This document shows positions 29,987 through 37,408 of a DNA stretch of 42,172 nt, in pieces. The notes beneath the pieces are model-generated. The model saw nothing but the letters and a program-made list of their open reading frames with translations, had not been told where the DNA came from and did no database searches. Position numbers and translations under genes: made by a program. Origin of the DNA: an uncultured Roseburia sp. (GTDB lineage Bacteria > Bacillota > Clostridia > Lachnospirales > Lachnospiraceae); the NCBI GenBank assembly GCA_947088345.1, contig CAMUGE010000029.1, forward strand, positions 1 to 42,172. Reading direction: 5' to 3'. Numbering within the stretch: the first letter of the stretch is position 1; every line of letters begins with the position of its first letter.

Positions 29987-30136
29987 TTAATTTCCGCATA
30001 CAGAATACATAAACGCAGCTGCAAGATCACAAATCAATCCCTTATTGTGCCAAAACACTGCAATAATTCCAAACATACAAAACGCTGTTACCAGATGCAA
30101 AAATCCCGTGCCAAAATAGTCTGTAATTTGTCTCAT
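29987..30136 (-). CDS. 49-aa membrane protein of the Tad-like locus
   Basis: The start at 30136 follows GGGGGTTAATGAT and a perfect GC hairpin (GCCGCAG/CTGCGGC). The product MRQITDYFGTGFLHLVTAF continues through one or two hydrophobic helices and ends AAAFMYSVCGN. Its DYFGTGFL segment is aligned in position with the YG-x-A-L-L motif of its neighbours, so it may be a diverged member of the same small pilin-like family. Its longer frame upstream crosses repeat-rich DNA and is not credible. I recognise no named family. Confidence 0.6.
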   Translation of the reverse strand: MRQITDYFGTGFLHLVTAFCMFGIIAVFWHNKGLICDLAAAFMYSVCGN

Positions 30137-30214
30137 ATCATTAACCCCCATGCCGCAGCTTTTCTGCGGCTCAAAACTATGCGAAGATATCGCTAATCTC
30201 CGATTAACCCCCAC

Positions 30215-30233
30215 GATTCCGCTCCGCGGAATC
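30215..30233. repeat. 19-bp palindrome GATTCCGC-tcc-GCGGAATC
   Basis: A perfect 8-bp inverted repeat with a three-base loop. Other copies are at 29029-29045 (ATTCCGC/GCGGAAT), 29804-29822 (weaker) and 30623-30641. On the sense strand each is followed within a few bases by a GGAGG- or GGGGG-like purine run. Confidence 0.7.
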
Positions 30234-30246
30234 ACTTATCCGTATG

Positions 30247-30290
30247 AAAAACGCCATGTGACGTTTACGTCACATTTCTTTGGCGTTTTT
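30247..30290 (-). terminator. Terminator-like hairpin between pilus genes
   Basis: AAAAACGCCA and TGGCGTTTTT enclose an inner ATGTGACGT/ACGTCACAT palindrome, more perfect than the copy at 29835. It abuts repeat copy C. Confidence 0.5.
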
Positions 30291-30292
30291 CG

Positions 30293-30374
30293 GCATGAAA
30301 CTTAGTACTTGTTGGCACGCGAACCTGTTTCGCGTTTTGCCCTCTGGCATGAGCCTTTCAAGTACTTTTCACGC
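30293..30374 (-). repeat. 82-bp foldable intergenic repeat, copy C
   Basis: It is nearly identical to copies B and D. One outer-arm base differs (GCATGAAA), which leaves a G-U pair on the minus-strand RNA but an A-C mismatch on the plus-strand RNA. The first base of the element on the minus strand is the last base of the stop codon of the 35-residue gene. Confidence 0.85.
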
Positions 30375-30481
30375 TAAAAAGTTGTTGAATACAGATAGAG
30401 CAGAGAAAACATAAAAATAATTGCCGTTCCCGCGAGAAGACCCAACAATGCTTCTCCATATTCTTCTATGATGATATCCAT
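30374..30481 (-). CDS. 35-aa pilin-like membrane peptide with YG motif
   Basis: The start at 30481 follows ATGGGGATTAAT and a TGCGAA/TTCGCA hairpin. The product opens MDIIIEEYGEALLGLLAG, then is almost wholly hydrophobic and ends LLYLYSTTF. The E-Y-G-E-A-L-L stretch matches MKLIFDTYGKALLE (29615) and MKHYGNAIL (34097), with an acidic residue before the helix as in Flp-type prepilins. No canonical processing glycine is obvious. It is likely a minor subunit or an assembly peptide of the pilus. Short length limits certainty. Confidence 0.6.
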   Translation of the reverse strand: MDIIIEEYGEALLGLLAGTAIIFMFSLLYLYSTTF

Positions 30482-30622
30482 ATTAATCCCCATTTCTGCA
30501 TTGCGAACGCAGTTCGCATTCACTTTATTTGCATAAGCGACTTTGTGGCAAGCCATTTATGGCTTTGAAGCGCACAATACAAATCGCCGTTTGAAAAATT
30601 TATTTTACACGCTAACCAACAT

Positions 30623-30641
30623 GATTCCGCTTTGCGGAATC
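30623..30641. repeat. 19-bp palindrome GATTCCGC-ttt-GCGGAATC
   Basis: Perfect 8-bp inverted repeat, a copy of the element at 30215. On the sense strand it follows repeat copy D after 11 bases and is followed by ATGTTGGTTAGCGTG. Confidence 0.7.
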
Positions 30642-30652
30642 TCATATCAAGA

Positions 30653-30734
30653 GCGTGAAACTTAGTACTTGTTGGCGCGCGAACCTGTTTCGCGTTTTGC
30701 CCTCTGGCATAAGCCTTTCAAGTACTTTTCACGC
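30653..30734 (-). repeat. 82-bp foldable intergenic repeat, copy D
   Basis: It starts two bases after the stop codon of the 117-residue-frame gene (30737). The outer arms are perfect. One loop base differs from the other copies (CATAAGCC instead of CATGAGCC). Confidence 0.85.
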
Positions 30735-30736
30735 TA

Positions 30737-31072
30737 TTATCTTGCAATCCCTCTTGTTGTCTTTGTCTCTGAAATTCCAAGCACCGGTATACAATAAGTA
30801 TACGACAAAATCACTTCCGCCATCTGTACTTCATTCCACGCATCATAGGAACACCCCAATACTTGTAGTGTGTATCCTGCTTCTGCAGCCTGCGCGATAC
30901 ACCCCTGTATCACTTTGGGATTAAAATTACTGTTCTCAATCTCTGCTACGACAGCAGCTTTATATTCTTTCGCCGCCGCAACATCAGCATTAACTGTAAT
31001 CATACCAATACACAGAAACACATTTAAGAGAAGTACAAACAAAATACTAAACGCGCCTATCACATGCTTCAT
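30737..31072 (-). CDS. TadE/DUF4320-like anchored protein
   Basis: The start at 31072 follows GGGGGATATCA. The 111-residue product begins with a hydrophobic helix (MKHVIGAFSILFVLLLNVF), then VNADVAAAKEYKAAVVAEIE and a small soluble domain ending TTRGIAR. This plan, an N-terminal helix, an alpha-helical A/E/K segment and a compact beta domain, fits the TadE/DUF4320-type pseudopilins found in clostridial Tad loci. It is the first gene after the TadBC fusion. The family call is by resemblance and moderately sure. Confidence 0.65.
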   Translation of the reverse strand: MKHVIGAFSILFVLLLNVFLCIGMITVNADVAAAKEYKAAVVAEIENSNFNPKVIQGCIAQAAEAGYTLQVLGCSYDAWNEVQMAEVILSYTYCIPVLGISETKTTRGIAR

Positions 31073-31304
31073 TGATATCCCCCGTTTCAAAAATATGACT
31101 TATCTACACGATTCTGTTCCGTAAAATCTCAAGTATGCACGATAAGATCTAATCGCACTAATCTCCATGTCGACGCTGCGCCGCTACTCAAACCAGAATG
31201 AGAAACCTCTGTTTCCGGTGTTTTCAGGAGTAAAACTTAGAAATACTTTTCTCATGTTAACCTTGGGACGCGGCTGATTCGCATCTCAAATCACTGCGGA
31301 GATT
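31073..31304. other. Intergenic region with collapsed repeat copy E
   Basis: At 31227-31256 the minus strand reads CATGAGAAAAGTAT then TTCTAAGTTTTACTCC. This matches the two outer ends of the 82-bp repeat with the whole interior missing. Twice in this gap a TTTGAG, a GC-rich inverted repeat and a purine run follow each other, as upstream of several other genes here. No gene is seen. Confidence 0.5.
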
Positions 31305-32843
31305 CTAACCGCTCATACTGCCGAGCAGCCGAAACATAACAGCCATGCCAACTGTCAGATCTACTAAAAGTTTTGCAGTCGCAGCAATCACCGGATAGGC
31401 AAAGATCATCTTCATTCGCAGCGCAATGGACTCGTTCCTGATCTGATCTGCAATGCTCTGCATTTCGTTTACTCTCTGTATAAAATGAGCCATCTGTATC
31501 CGCACATCACCGCTTCCGGTTTCCGAAATTGCATGCATCATCTTCATACAGCCCGCTACTTCCGGAAGATCATATTCGCGGCAGAAATCTGTATAGACAC
31601 AAAGTTCTCCGGGCATCCGGCCGGATCTTTCCAGCAATGCATCAATCTCGCTTTGCAGCGCTGCCGGCGCCCCTGCTCTTGATTTCTGTATTGCAATCTC
31701 AACATTGTTATTCTGCAATAACAATGCCATCTCCATCAACCATTGCGGCAATGCCAGATGCATTTCCTGTGTTATATCTTTCTTTGCCAGACGGTACCCG
31801 ATTCTTTTCGAAAACAATACAAACAACCCAAAAGTCAGGGCAATTGCCCCCGGTATCCAGTGCCGCTTCGAAAAACAGAACCCGACCAAAACCATAAATG
31901 GAATAGAACACAACAGACCTTTTTTATATGCGTTCCTTTTATCGTAACGAAAAACTGTGTCGTAACACTGTTTGATATATGCGCTGTCACGGAAATTTTC
32001 TTCTGTCAGCCAATCCGCAGTCAGGCTTTTTGAGCTTTTAGAAAACACATGATACAAAAAAAGGATAAAAAATGCTGAAGAAATCTGTATCGTTCCAATA
32101 CGAAATATCACAATCGAACTTTCCGCTGCAAACATTGTTTTCATTGCATCCAATACATACAGCGCTGCCGCACACATCATTGTTGCCACCACAATTGATA
32201 CCACATTATCCGTATGGCTCTTTTTCTTATCCGCCTGCAGTCGATATCCTCTTTTTTTCCATGATTCCAGATCTTCCAGCAGAATTATCACAGAAGACTC
32301 GACTTCTCCGCCATATTCCTCTGCATTCAGCAGCAAGTCATGCACCATCTGCATCTTACGGCAGTTATAATTTTCTTCGATTAGCTGAAACCCCTCTCGC
32401 AAAATTCCCTGGTCAGACCTCGTTTTACCCTGTTCAATATGTTCGACTGCAGCCTGTATGGCAGATCGCATCATTCCTGCCTCAAATAGTGCGCAGCTTT
32501 CCCGCAGAGAACTGATAATCTTTCCCGTTTTTAAAAAAGAATATAACATCTGTTCCATATAAGCAGCTGCGTCCGCAAATCGCTTTTGTTCGTACATCTT
32601 TTTGTACATGTTTAATATCAATACCGGAAGCATTACAATCGCTGCCAAAATCACAACAGTCAGCCAGAAAACAGAGAGCTTAAATAAAAGCCCGACAGTC
32701 CCTATACCGGTCAGTGTCGCTACCATCAGCATAAACTGTAATTTCCACGAAAAATGATAACCGTATATATGCACTTCCTTCGCAAGATTTTTATGACGCA
32801 GAAGCTTAAGATTCTCCCAAACATCTCTTTTCTTTTTTCTCAT
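31305..32843 (-). CDS. TadB-TadC fusion: pilus inner-membrane platform
   Basis: The start at 32843 overlaps the TadA stop in an ATGA arrangement and has AGAGGG upstream. The 512-residue protein has two halves, each with membrane helices and a cytoplasmic T2SF-type helical domain. The first contains YMEQMLYSFLKTGKIISSLRE; the second (in part) LPQWLMEMALLLQNNNVEIA and GSGDVRIQMAHFIQRV. In most Tad systems these are separate proteins, TadB and TadC, forming the platform on which the ATPase acts. Here one protein carries both, so it is a fusion or a two-domain homologue. No frameshift is visible at the join. Confidence 0.8.
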   Translation of the reverse strand: MRKKKRDVWENLKLLRHKNLAKEVHIYGYHFSWKLQFMLMVATLTGIGTVGLLFKLSVFWLTVVILAAIVMLPVLILNMYKKMYEQKRFADAAAYMEQMLYSFLKTGKIISSLRESCALFEAGMMRSAIQAAVEHIEQGKTRSDQGILREGFQLIEENYNCRKMQMVHDLLLNAEEYGGEVESSVIILLEDLESWKKRGYRLQADKKKSHTDNVVSIVVATMMCAAALYVLDAMKTMFAAESSIVIFRIGTIQISSAFFILFLYHVFSKSSKSLTADWLTEENFRDSAYIKQCYDTVFRYDKRNAYKKGLLCSIPFMVLVGFCFSKRHWIPGAIALTFGLFVLFSKRIGYRLAKKDITQEMHLALPQWLMEMALLLQNNNVEIAIQKSRAGAPAALQSEIDALLERSGRMPGELCVYTDFCREYDLPEVAGCMKMMHAISETGSGDVRIQMAHFIQRVNEMQSIADQIRNESIALRMKMIFAYPVIAATAKLLVDLTVGMAVMFRLLGSMSG

Positions 32844-33904
32844 TTTCCCTCTTTCATGTAGTCCTCCCAGTGCTCGCACACAAACGGATGCCTGATTTTT
32901 GCATGTATAAATTTCCGTATGATTTCCATTGGCAGATTAGCCGAAACAAGCTTGCCGTCCTTTACAATCATATAGATTCTGTTTTCTCTTTCTTCTCTGC
33001 TGTAAAAACACAGCTGGTCAATATAACGTTTCGGCAGTCCCTTTTCATCCTGTATGCAACGAATCAGTACGCCTACATTGACATACCGGTAGATGCGGTT
33101 TTCCATACGATCTGCGTCATGTACACTTTCCATCATATTCTGGATTCGGTCAGGAAGCTTGCGAAGGTCGTCCAGATGAATTGTCGTAAAGCCGTTTACG
33201 CCGGTGCTCCACTGTTCTAACAGCGACGTTACCTCGGTGGAACGCGCTTCTGATAAAATCAGCCATTTGGGATTCTGTCTCAAACACGCCTTGATCGCAT
33301 CCGTATAGGTAAACCCTGCGCCAATGCGAAGTTCAACCGTATCTGCCCCTGGATTTAGGTCCGCATAATGGATCTCAAGGGAATCCTCAATCGTAATGAC
33401 ACGTTCCTCTTTGGGAATAAACTGCATCAGAAATTTCGCACACTCCGTTTTTCCTGCGCCCGGTTCTCCGCCAAACACAAAATTCATTCGTGCAAGTACA
33501 CAGTTAATCAGCAACTGCAGTACTTCCTTTCTGCAATATTCGGCCTGAATCATATCCGAAATCCGATTGCGCACAATACAGGGCGACTTTCGGATACAGA
33601 TACTTGTCCCCGACATCGCCGCCGAAGCATGTATAATGCTGATGCGCAGCTCTTTTGTATCTGCTTCCAAAATACGGTTTGCGTTGTTAAACTGGCGATT
33701 CACACAATTTGAAATATTATGTGTAAACGCATTCACAAAATTCTCTGTAATTTCTTCTTTTGCCATGTAACGACCTTTTTTTAAGTCAGTGATCCACAGC
33801 TGCGTTCCATTATAATCTACATCCGTTACGTCCGCTTCCCTGATATATTTCCAAAAAACACCAAACTGCTCTTTTGTCGGTTCATAGTTGAGAATTTCAC
33901 TCAT
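32840..33904 (-). CDS. tadA: TadA/CpaF-type pilus assembly ATPase
   Basis: This hexameric secretion ATPase powers Tad/Flp pilus assembly. The 354-residue protein has Walker A GGEPGAGKT (residues 145-153), an Asp box in TIEDSLEIHY (171-180), Walker B WLILSEARSTE (about 214-224) and a His box in TTIHLDD (240-246). It is shorter than typical CpaF (about 450 residues) because the N-terminal region is reduced. The ribosome site at 33904 is weak. It lies between the tiny pilin-like gene and the TadBC fusion, as expected in the locus. Confidence 0.9.
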   Translation of the reverse strand: MSEILNYEPTKEQFGVFWKYIREADVTDVDYNGTQLWITDLKKGRYMAKEEITENFVNAFTHNISNCVNRQFNNANRILEADTKELRISIIHASAAMSGTSICIRKSPCIVRNRISDMIQAEYCRKEVLQLLINCVLARMNFVFGGEPGAGKTECAKFLMQFIPKEERVITIEDSLEIHYADLNPGADTVELRIGAGFTYTDAIKACLRQNPKWLILSEARSTEVTSLLEQWSTGVNGFTTIHLDDLRKLPDRIQNMMESVHDADRMENRIYRYVNVGVLIRCIQDEKGLPKRYIDQLCFYSREERENRIYMIVKDGKLVSANLPMEIIRKFIHAKIRHPFVCEHWEDYMKEGK

Positions 33905-33932
33905 AACTGTCTCGTATCTCTTTCTCTATCTG

Positions 33933-34097
33933 TCATGTTAATTTATTCATGCTGCTGAAAAAGCCTGTCAGCGCAGTGCGAAATTCCGTCGCCACATACC
34001 CATTGGAGGAAAGTGCAGCCACCAAAATGGCGCCAAGAGCCAGTAAAACAATCACCGCCAAAATTGCATTTCCATAATGCTTCATTACCTGTTCCAT
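33933..34097 (-). CDS. 54-aa Flp-like pilin candidate
   Basis: This short gene has AGGAG upstream and a choice of two ATGs; 34097 is preferred because the ribosome site is too close to the one at 34103. The product MEQVMKHYGNAILAVIVLLA is a hydrophobic helix with the locus's YG-x-A-I-L motif, followed by GAILVAALSSNGYVATEF and a short helical tail. Size, single N-terminal helix and position just before the ATPase fit a Flp-type major pilin or its small partner. No canonical prepilin peptidase site is clear. The abundance of the product cannot be judged from sequence. Confidence 0.75.
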   Translation of the reverse strand: MEQVMKHYGNAILAVIVLLALGAILVAALSSNGYVATEFRTALTGFFSSMNKLT

Positions 34098-34119
34098 AAA
34101 CATACTCTCCTTTTCTTTT

Positions 34120-34722
34120 CTAATAAAATTTGCTGATTTCTCGCTGAAACAAAAAAACGGTGCGTCTCAATTCATCATTTAACATCTTGTTTTTTTCACT
34201 TCGTTTTACACTTCGTTTTAAAAATTTTGCGGCCTCTCTTCGCTCCGCAGCGTCCTGAAATTCATTGTTATATGGAATAACAGCTATATTGCCAGCGTCA
34301 ATCCGATATGTTTTTTCCATAAATCTCCGCAGGTTGGAAACTTCCCAATATCCTGAAACAAGAAAAACCGTACGTTCTTCTCTCCAGATTCCGTACTCTC
34401 CAAAATGTTCCCATCCATAGCTGTCCCGATACAGATTGATCACTACCAGATCCGCCTCTCTGATTTGCCTGCGCGTCTTAGCGTCCGACCGGTTTCCACA
34501 GTCATAAAAGGAAACTTCTTTCTTACAGGAATTGCGTTTTTGTTTCGCTGTACCCCTTCCTGAGCGTCTTGCTGTTCTTTTTGGCTGTTCCGCATCCGGA
34601 TTGCGTCTGCGAAAAATACGTATTTGAACCGACGGCATATAAAAGGCCAGAAGTTCCGCAACAGTATACATATTCTGTGTAATCTCAAAAGGACTGATTT
34701 CACCCCAAAATACCACTTTCAT
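34120..34722 (-). CDS. TadZ/CpaE-position protein, degenerate
   Basis: This 200-residue protein is the first gene of the pilus locus, where TadZ/CpaE localisation ATPases normally lie. It opens MKVVFWGEISPFEITQNM, recalling the first strand of that family, but no P-loop (GKGGVGKT-like) follows. Instead there is a strongly basic segment at about residues 37-72. The second half has ADLVVINLYRD and ERTVFLVSGYWEVSNLR, like the strands of a MinD-like fold. It may be a non-hydrolysing positioning protein. The start follows GAAGAGAG. Confidence 0.55.
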   Translation of the reverse strand: MKVVFWGEISPFEITQNMYTVAELLAFYMPSVQIRIFRRRNPDAEQPKRTARRSGRGTAKQKRNSCKKEVSFYDCGNRSDAKTRRQIREADLVVINLYRDSYGWEHFGEYGIWREERTVFLVSGYWEVSNLRRFMEKTYRIDAGNIAVIPYNNEFQDAAERREAAKFLKRSVKRSEKNKMLNDELRRTVFLFQREISKFY

Positions 34723-35143
34723 GTGTTTCTCTCTTCCATATGTATTCTTGGAAAATGCTCTTAAACAAAATACTTCCGGCTCAAATCATCCCTGCAGATG
34801 ATATATGTTTTGAGTACAAGTATTTCAAGTGCAATTCCTCTGTCTTATATTTACTTTAAAATAATCGGGTAATTCATTAAGAAACTTCTGCTGACCCGGC
34901 AAACATCCGCCGCCTGATTCAGAGTAAAATAATTGATGTTAGAAATTCAGATCATATGACGTACGTTCCAGAGATTTTGAATGTTAAATTATTTCTACAA
35001 TTGATCTGTTCCTGAAATTTCCGATCTTTAATTTCTGATCGCTCATTACTGTCTTCAAACTGTTTGTTCCCGGAATTTCTGATCTTAGAATTTGTGTTCC
35101 TTGATTTTCTGTTCTTTGATTTTCTGATTTGTTCAAAAGATAT
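34723..35143. other. Upstream region of the pilus locus with imperfect repeats
   Basis: No gene can be supported. A minus-strand frame (34952-35167) is Asn/Lys/Ser/Arg-rich and periodic, reflecting repetitive DNA, and has no ribosome site. The plus strand holds two adjacent 15-bp near-repeats, TGTTCCTTGATTTTC (35095-35109) and TGTTCTTTGATTTTC (35110-35124), within a wider series of TTTCTGATC-like units. The pilus operon promoter should lie here; I could not place it with confidence. Confidence 0.4.
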
Positions 35144-35281
35144 GATTATAATACTTCTCAATTCCACATTTGTAAAGCAATAAATATATTTTTGTGATAT
35201 TGCACAAAAAGCGATAGCAAAAAAAGGGGAATATTTGATTCCCCTTCTCCCGATTACACATTAATTTCCGCTTTGACTCCC
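35144..35281. repeat. Left 138-bp target duplication flanking the IS
   Basis: This segment appears identical base for base to 37271-37408. It contains a second copy of the last 26 bases of purB, including the stop codon (35254-35256 region), and a second copy of the purB terminator hairpin. It is the junction created by the insertion, not a gene. Confidence 0.9.
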
Positions 35282-35329
35282 GGGAGTTTGACACTTCTTT
35301 TTAACATCATATCGCAAAAATCCTTTATT

Positions 35330-35354
35330 TAAGCCCATCAAGGCTTATTTTTTT
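35330..35354 (+). terminator. Terminator inside the IS left end
   Basis: TAAGCC and GGCTTA form a short stem followed by seven T. It would block transcription entering from the left flank before the transposase gene. Confidence 0.6.
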
Positions 35355-35435
35355 GTCAAATTTTTTAAAATAGTATGTGCGCTTTTGTACGCTTTGTTGT
35401 ATAATAAGATTATATCACGAAAGGAGCTGTTTCGT

Positions 35436-37181
35436 ATGTATATCTCACTTACAGGTAATTCAGATAACAAAGACGTCTATATTAAACGCTCATACCGTAA
35501 AAGCAATGGAAAAACTGCTACTCAGATCCATCGAAAACTTGGAAAGCTGAATGAACTCTTAGAACAGTTTTCCGGGGACTTTGATGCTATGATGGCATGG
35601 GCAAAATCAGAGGCAGAAAAAGAAACCATGGAATACAACGCTAAAACAGGCAGTGTTACAGTTTCTTTATCAAGAAGCGCTTATATCCCTAAAAATGAAG
35701 AACGCTGTTTTCAGATTGGTTATCTGTTCTTCCAAAAACTGTGCACGGAATTAAAAATCGATTCCATTTGTCGAAAGATTTCTAAACGCCACAAATACAC
35801 TTATGATTTCAGCGCAATTCTTACTGACCAGATTTTCTCAAGAATCCTGGCGCCTTCCAGCAAACTGGGCAGTTACTCTTACTGCCAGACGCTGCTTGAA
35901 CCGCCTAAGTATGAACTGCAGAACATCTACCGCGCACTATCCGTTATGGCCGAAGAATCCGACTTTATTCAGGAGGAACTATATCACAATTCAAGCTTCG
36001 TGCATCCGAGAAGCCAGAAGATTCTTTACTACGACTGTACGAATTATTACTTTGAAATTGAACAGGATGATGATTTTAGAAAGTATGGAAAAAGCAAAGA
36101 AAACAGGCCAAATCCCATCGTTACAATGGAATTGTTTATGGATGCTGATGGAATTCCCCTTGCTTTTGATGTGTTCCCAGGAAATCAGAATGAACAGACG
36201 ACCTTAAAACCGTTGGAAACAAAGATCATACGTGACTTTACATGCAGCGAGTTTATCTTCTGCTCGGATGCCGGGCTTGGCAGTAAGGCAAACCGCAGGT
36301 TTAACAGCTTTGGAAACCGTTCCTATGTCATTACACAATCCCTGAAGAAGATGCGCGGGGAAGACCGGCAGATTGCCTTGAATCCAAAACAGTTTCGCAG
36401 ACTTGGTTCCGATAAATTCATCGATATATCCACTCTTGATGAATCCGATCCTGATATTTATGAAGCAATGTTTTACAAGGAAGTGCCTGTTGTAAATGGA
36501 AACATGGATGAAACTGTCATTGTAACCTACTCTCCAAAATACAAGGCATACCAGAAGCGGATCCGTCAGCAACAAATATCACGTGCCATAAAAATGATCG
36601 GGCAGCCCGGAAAGAAACGCAAAGGCAAAAACCAGAATGATCCTGCCCGTTTTATCAAAGCCACAAATGTGACAAATGATGGAGAAATCGCAGAAAAGAA
36701 AGTCTGTGAGCTTGATTTAGACAGGATCCGGGAGGAGGAAAAGTATGACGGCTTTTATGCTGTCATTACAAACCTCGAAGACGATATACGCGGGATTTTA
36801 AAAATCAACCGGCAGCGTTGGGAAATAGAAGAAAACTTCCGCATTATGAAAACAGATTTTGGGGCACGTCCTGTCTATGTCAGGCGGGAAGACCGCATCA
36901 AAGCACATTTCCTCACCTGTTACATCAGCCTGCTTGTATATCGCCTGCTTGAGAAAAAGGTCGGAAATAATTATACCTGTAATGAGATTCTAAGTACACT
37001 TCGTTCCATGCAGGTAACACTTTTGTCAAAGGAAAGCGGCTATATCCCTTCTTACAAGAGAACAGTTCTGACGGATGATTTACACAAGGCATTTGGCTTT
37101 CATACGGATTATGAATTTATTTCAAAATCAGCCATGCGGAGCATAATAAAAAGTACCAAAACAGAAGAAGTAAAAAAATAG
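35436..37181 (+). CDS. IS1634-family DDE transposase
   Basis: The start at 35436 follows AAAGGAGCTGTTTCGT; the frame opens 17 codons earlier without a ribosome site. The 581-residue protein has the DDE layout of the IS4 superfamily: first Asp in YYDCTNYYFEIEQ, second in FIFCSDAGLGSKANR, and the Glu of the C-terminal motif in RWEIEENFRIMKTDF. It catalyses cutting and joining of the IS ends. No frameshift or internal stop is seen, so it is probably active. Confidence 0.92.
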   Translation: MYISLTGNSDNKDVYIKRSYRKSNGKTATQIHRKLGKLNELLEQFSGDFDAMMAWAKSEAEKETMEYNAKTGSVTVSLSRSAYIPKNEERCFQIGYLFFQKLCTELKIDSICRKISKRHKYTYDFSAILTDQIFSRILAPSSKLGSYSYCQTLLEPPKYELQNIYRALSVMAEESDFIQEELYHNSSFVHPRSQKILYYDCTNYYFEIEQDDDFRKYGKSKENRPNPIVTMELFMDADGIPLAFDVFPGNQNEQTTLKPLETKIIRDFTCSEFIFCSDAGLGSKANRRFNSFGNRSYVITQSLKKMRGEDRQIALNPKQFRRLGSDKFIDISTLDESDPDIYEAMFYKEVPVVNGNMDETVIVTYSPKYKAYQKRIRQQQISRAIKMIGQPGKKRKGKNQNDPARFIKATNVTNDGEIAEKKVCELDLDRIREEEKYDGFYAVITNLEDDIRGILKINRQRWEIEENFRIMKTDFGARPVYVRREDRIKAHFLTCYISLLVYRLLEKKVGNNYTCNEILSTLRSMQVTLLSKESGYIPSYKRTVLTDDLHKAFGFHTDYEFISKSAMRSIIKSTKTEEVKK

Positions 37182-37201
37182 CACAAATCGTTTCCAAAGA
37201 G

Positions 37202-37247
37202 AAAGTGGCTGCAGACCGCATAATTACTGGGTCTGTAGCCACTTTTT
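37202..37247 (+). terminator. Transposase gene terminator
   Basis: AAAGTGGCTGCAGACC and GGTCTGTAGCCACTTT form a nearly perfect 16-bp stem followed by T, 20 bases after the transposase stop and just inside the IS right end. Confidence 0.85.
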
Positions 37248-37270
37248 GATTTCACAAGTGTCAAACTCGG

Positions 37271-37408
37271 GATTATAATACTTCTCAATTCCACATTTGT
37301 AAAGCAATAAATATATTTTTGTGATATTGCACAAAAAGCGATAGCAAAAAAAGGGGAATATTTGATTCCCCTTCTCCCGATTACACATTAATTTCCGCTT
37401 TGACTCCC
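37271..37408. repeat. Right 138-bp target duplication, containing the purB end
   Basis: Identical by eye to 35144-35281. This copy joins the rest of purB and therefore keeps the gene whole. Confidence 0.9.
37344..37373 (-). terminator. purB operon terminator
   Basis: AAGGGGAAT and ATTCCCCTT form a perfect 9-bp stem with a five-base loop. On the minus strand a run of seven U follows. It lies eight bases after the purB stop and exists twice because of the IS duplication. Confidence 0.9.

Larger units (their letters stand above)
35282..37270 (+). mobile_element. IS1634-like insertion sequence (IS4-superfamily transposase)
   Basis: The element is 1,989 bp. Its ends read GGGAGTTTGACACTT (left) and, inverted, CCGAGTTTGACACTT (right), so 13 of 15 terminal bases match. 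One transposase gene fills it. The 138-bp direct repeats outside both ends match known IS1634 behaviour, which creates long target duplications of variable length. Terminators stand inside both ends. The element looks intact and recent. Confidence 0.9.

Noticed and set aside
28936-30734. CRISPR array or integron attC sites
   Set aside because: The repeats are 82 bp with spacers of very different length that contain genes; there are no cas or integrase genes, and no GTTRRRY core.
34723-35143. Cyclic-di-GMP riboswitch before the pilus locus
   Set aside because: I looked for the GEMM-type conserved bases and did not find them.
34952-35167. 71-codon minus-strand frame
   Set aside because: Low-complexity Asn/Lys/Ser/Arg product from repetitive DNA, no ribosome site, partly inside the IS target duplication.
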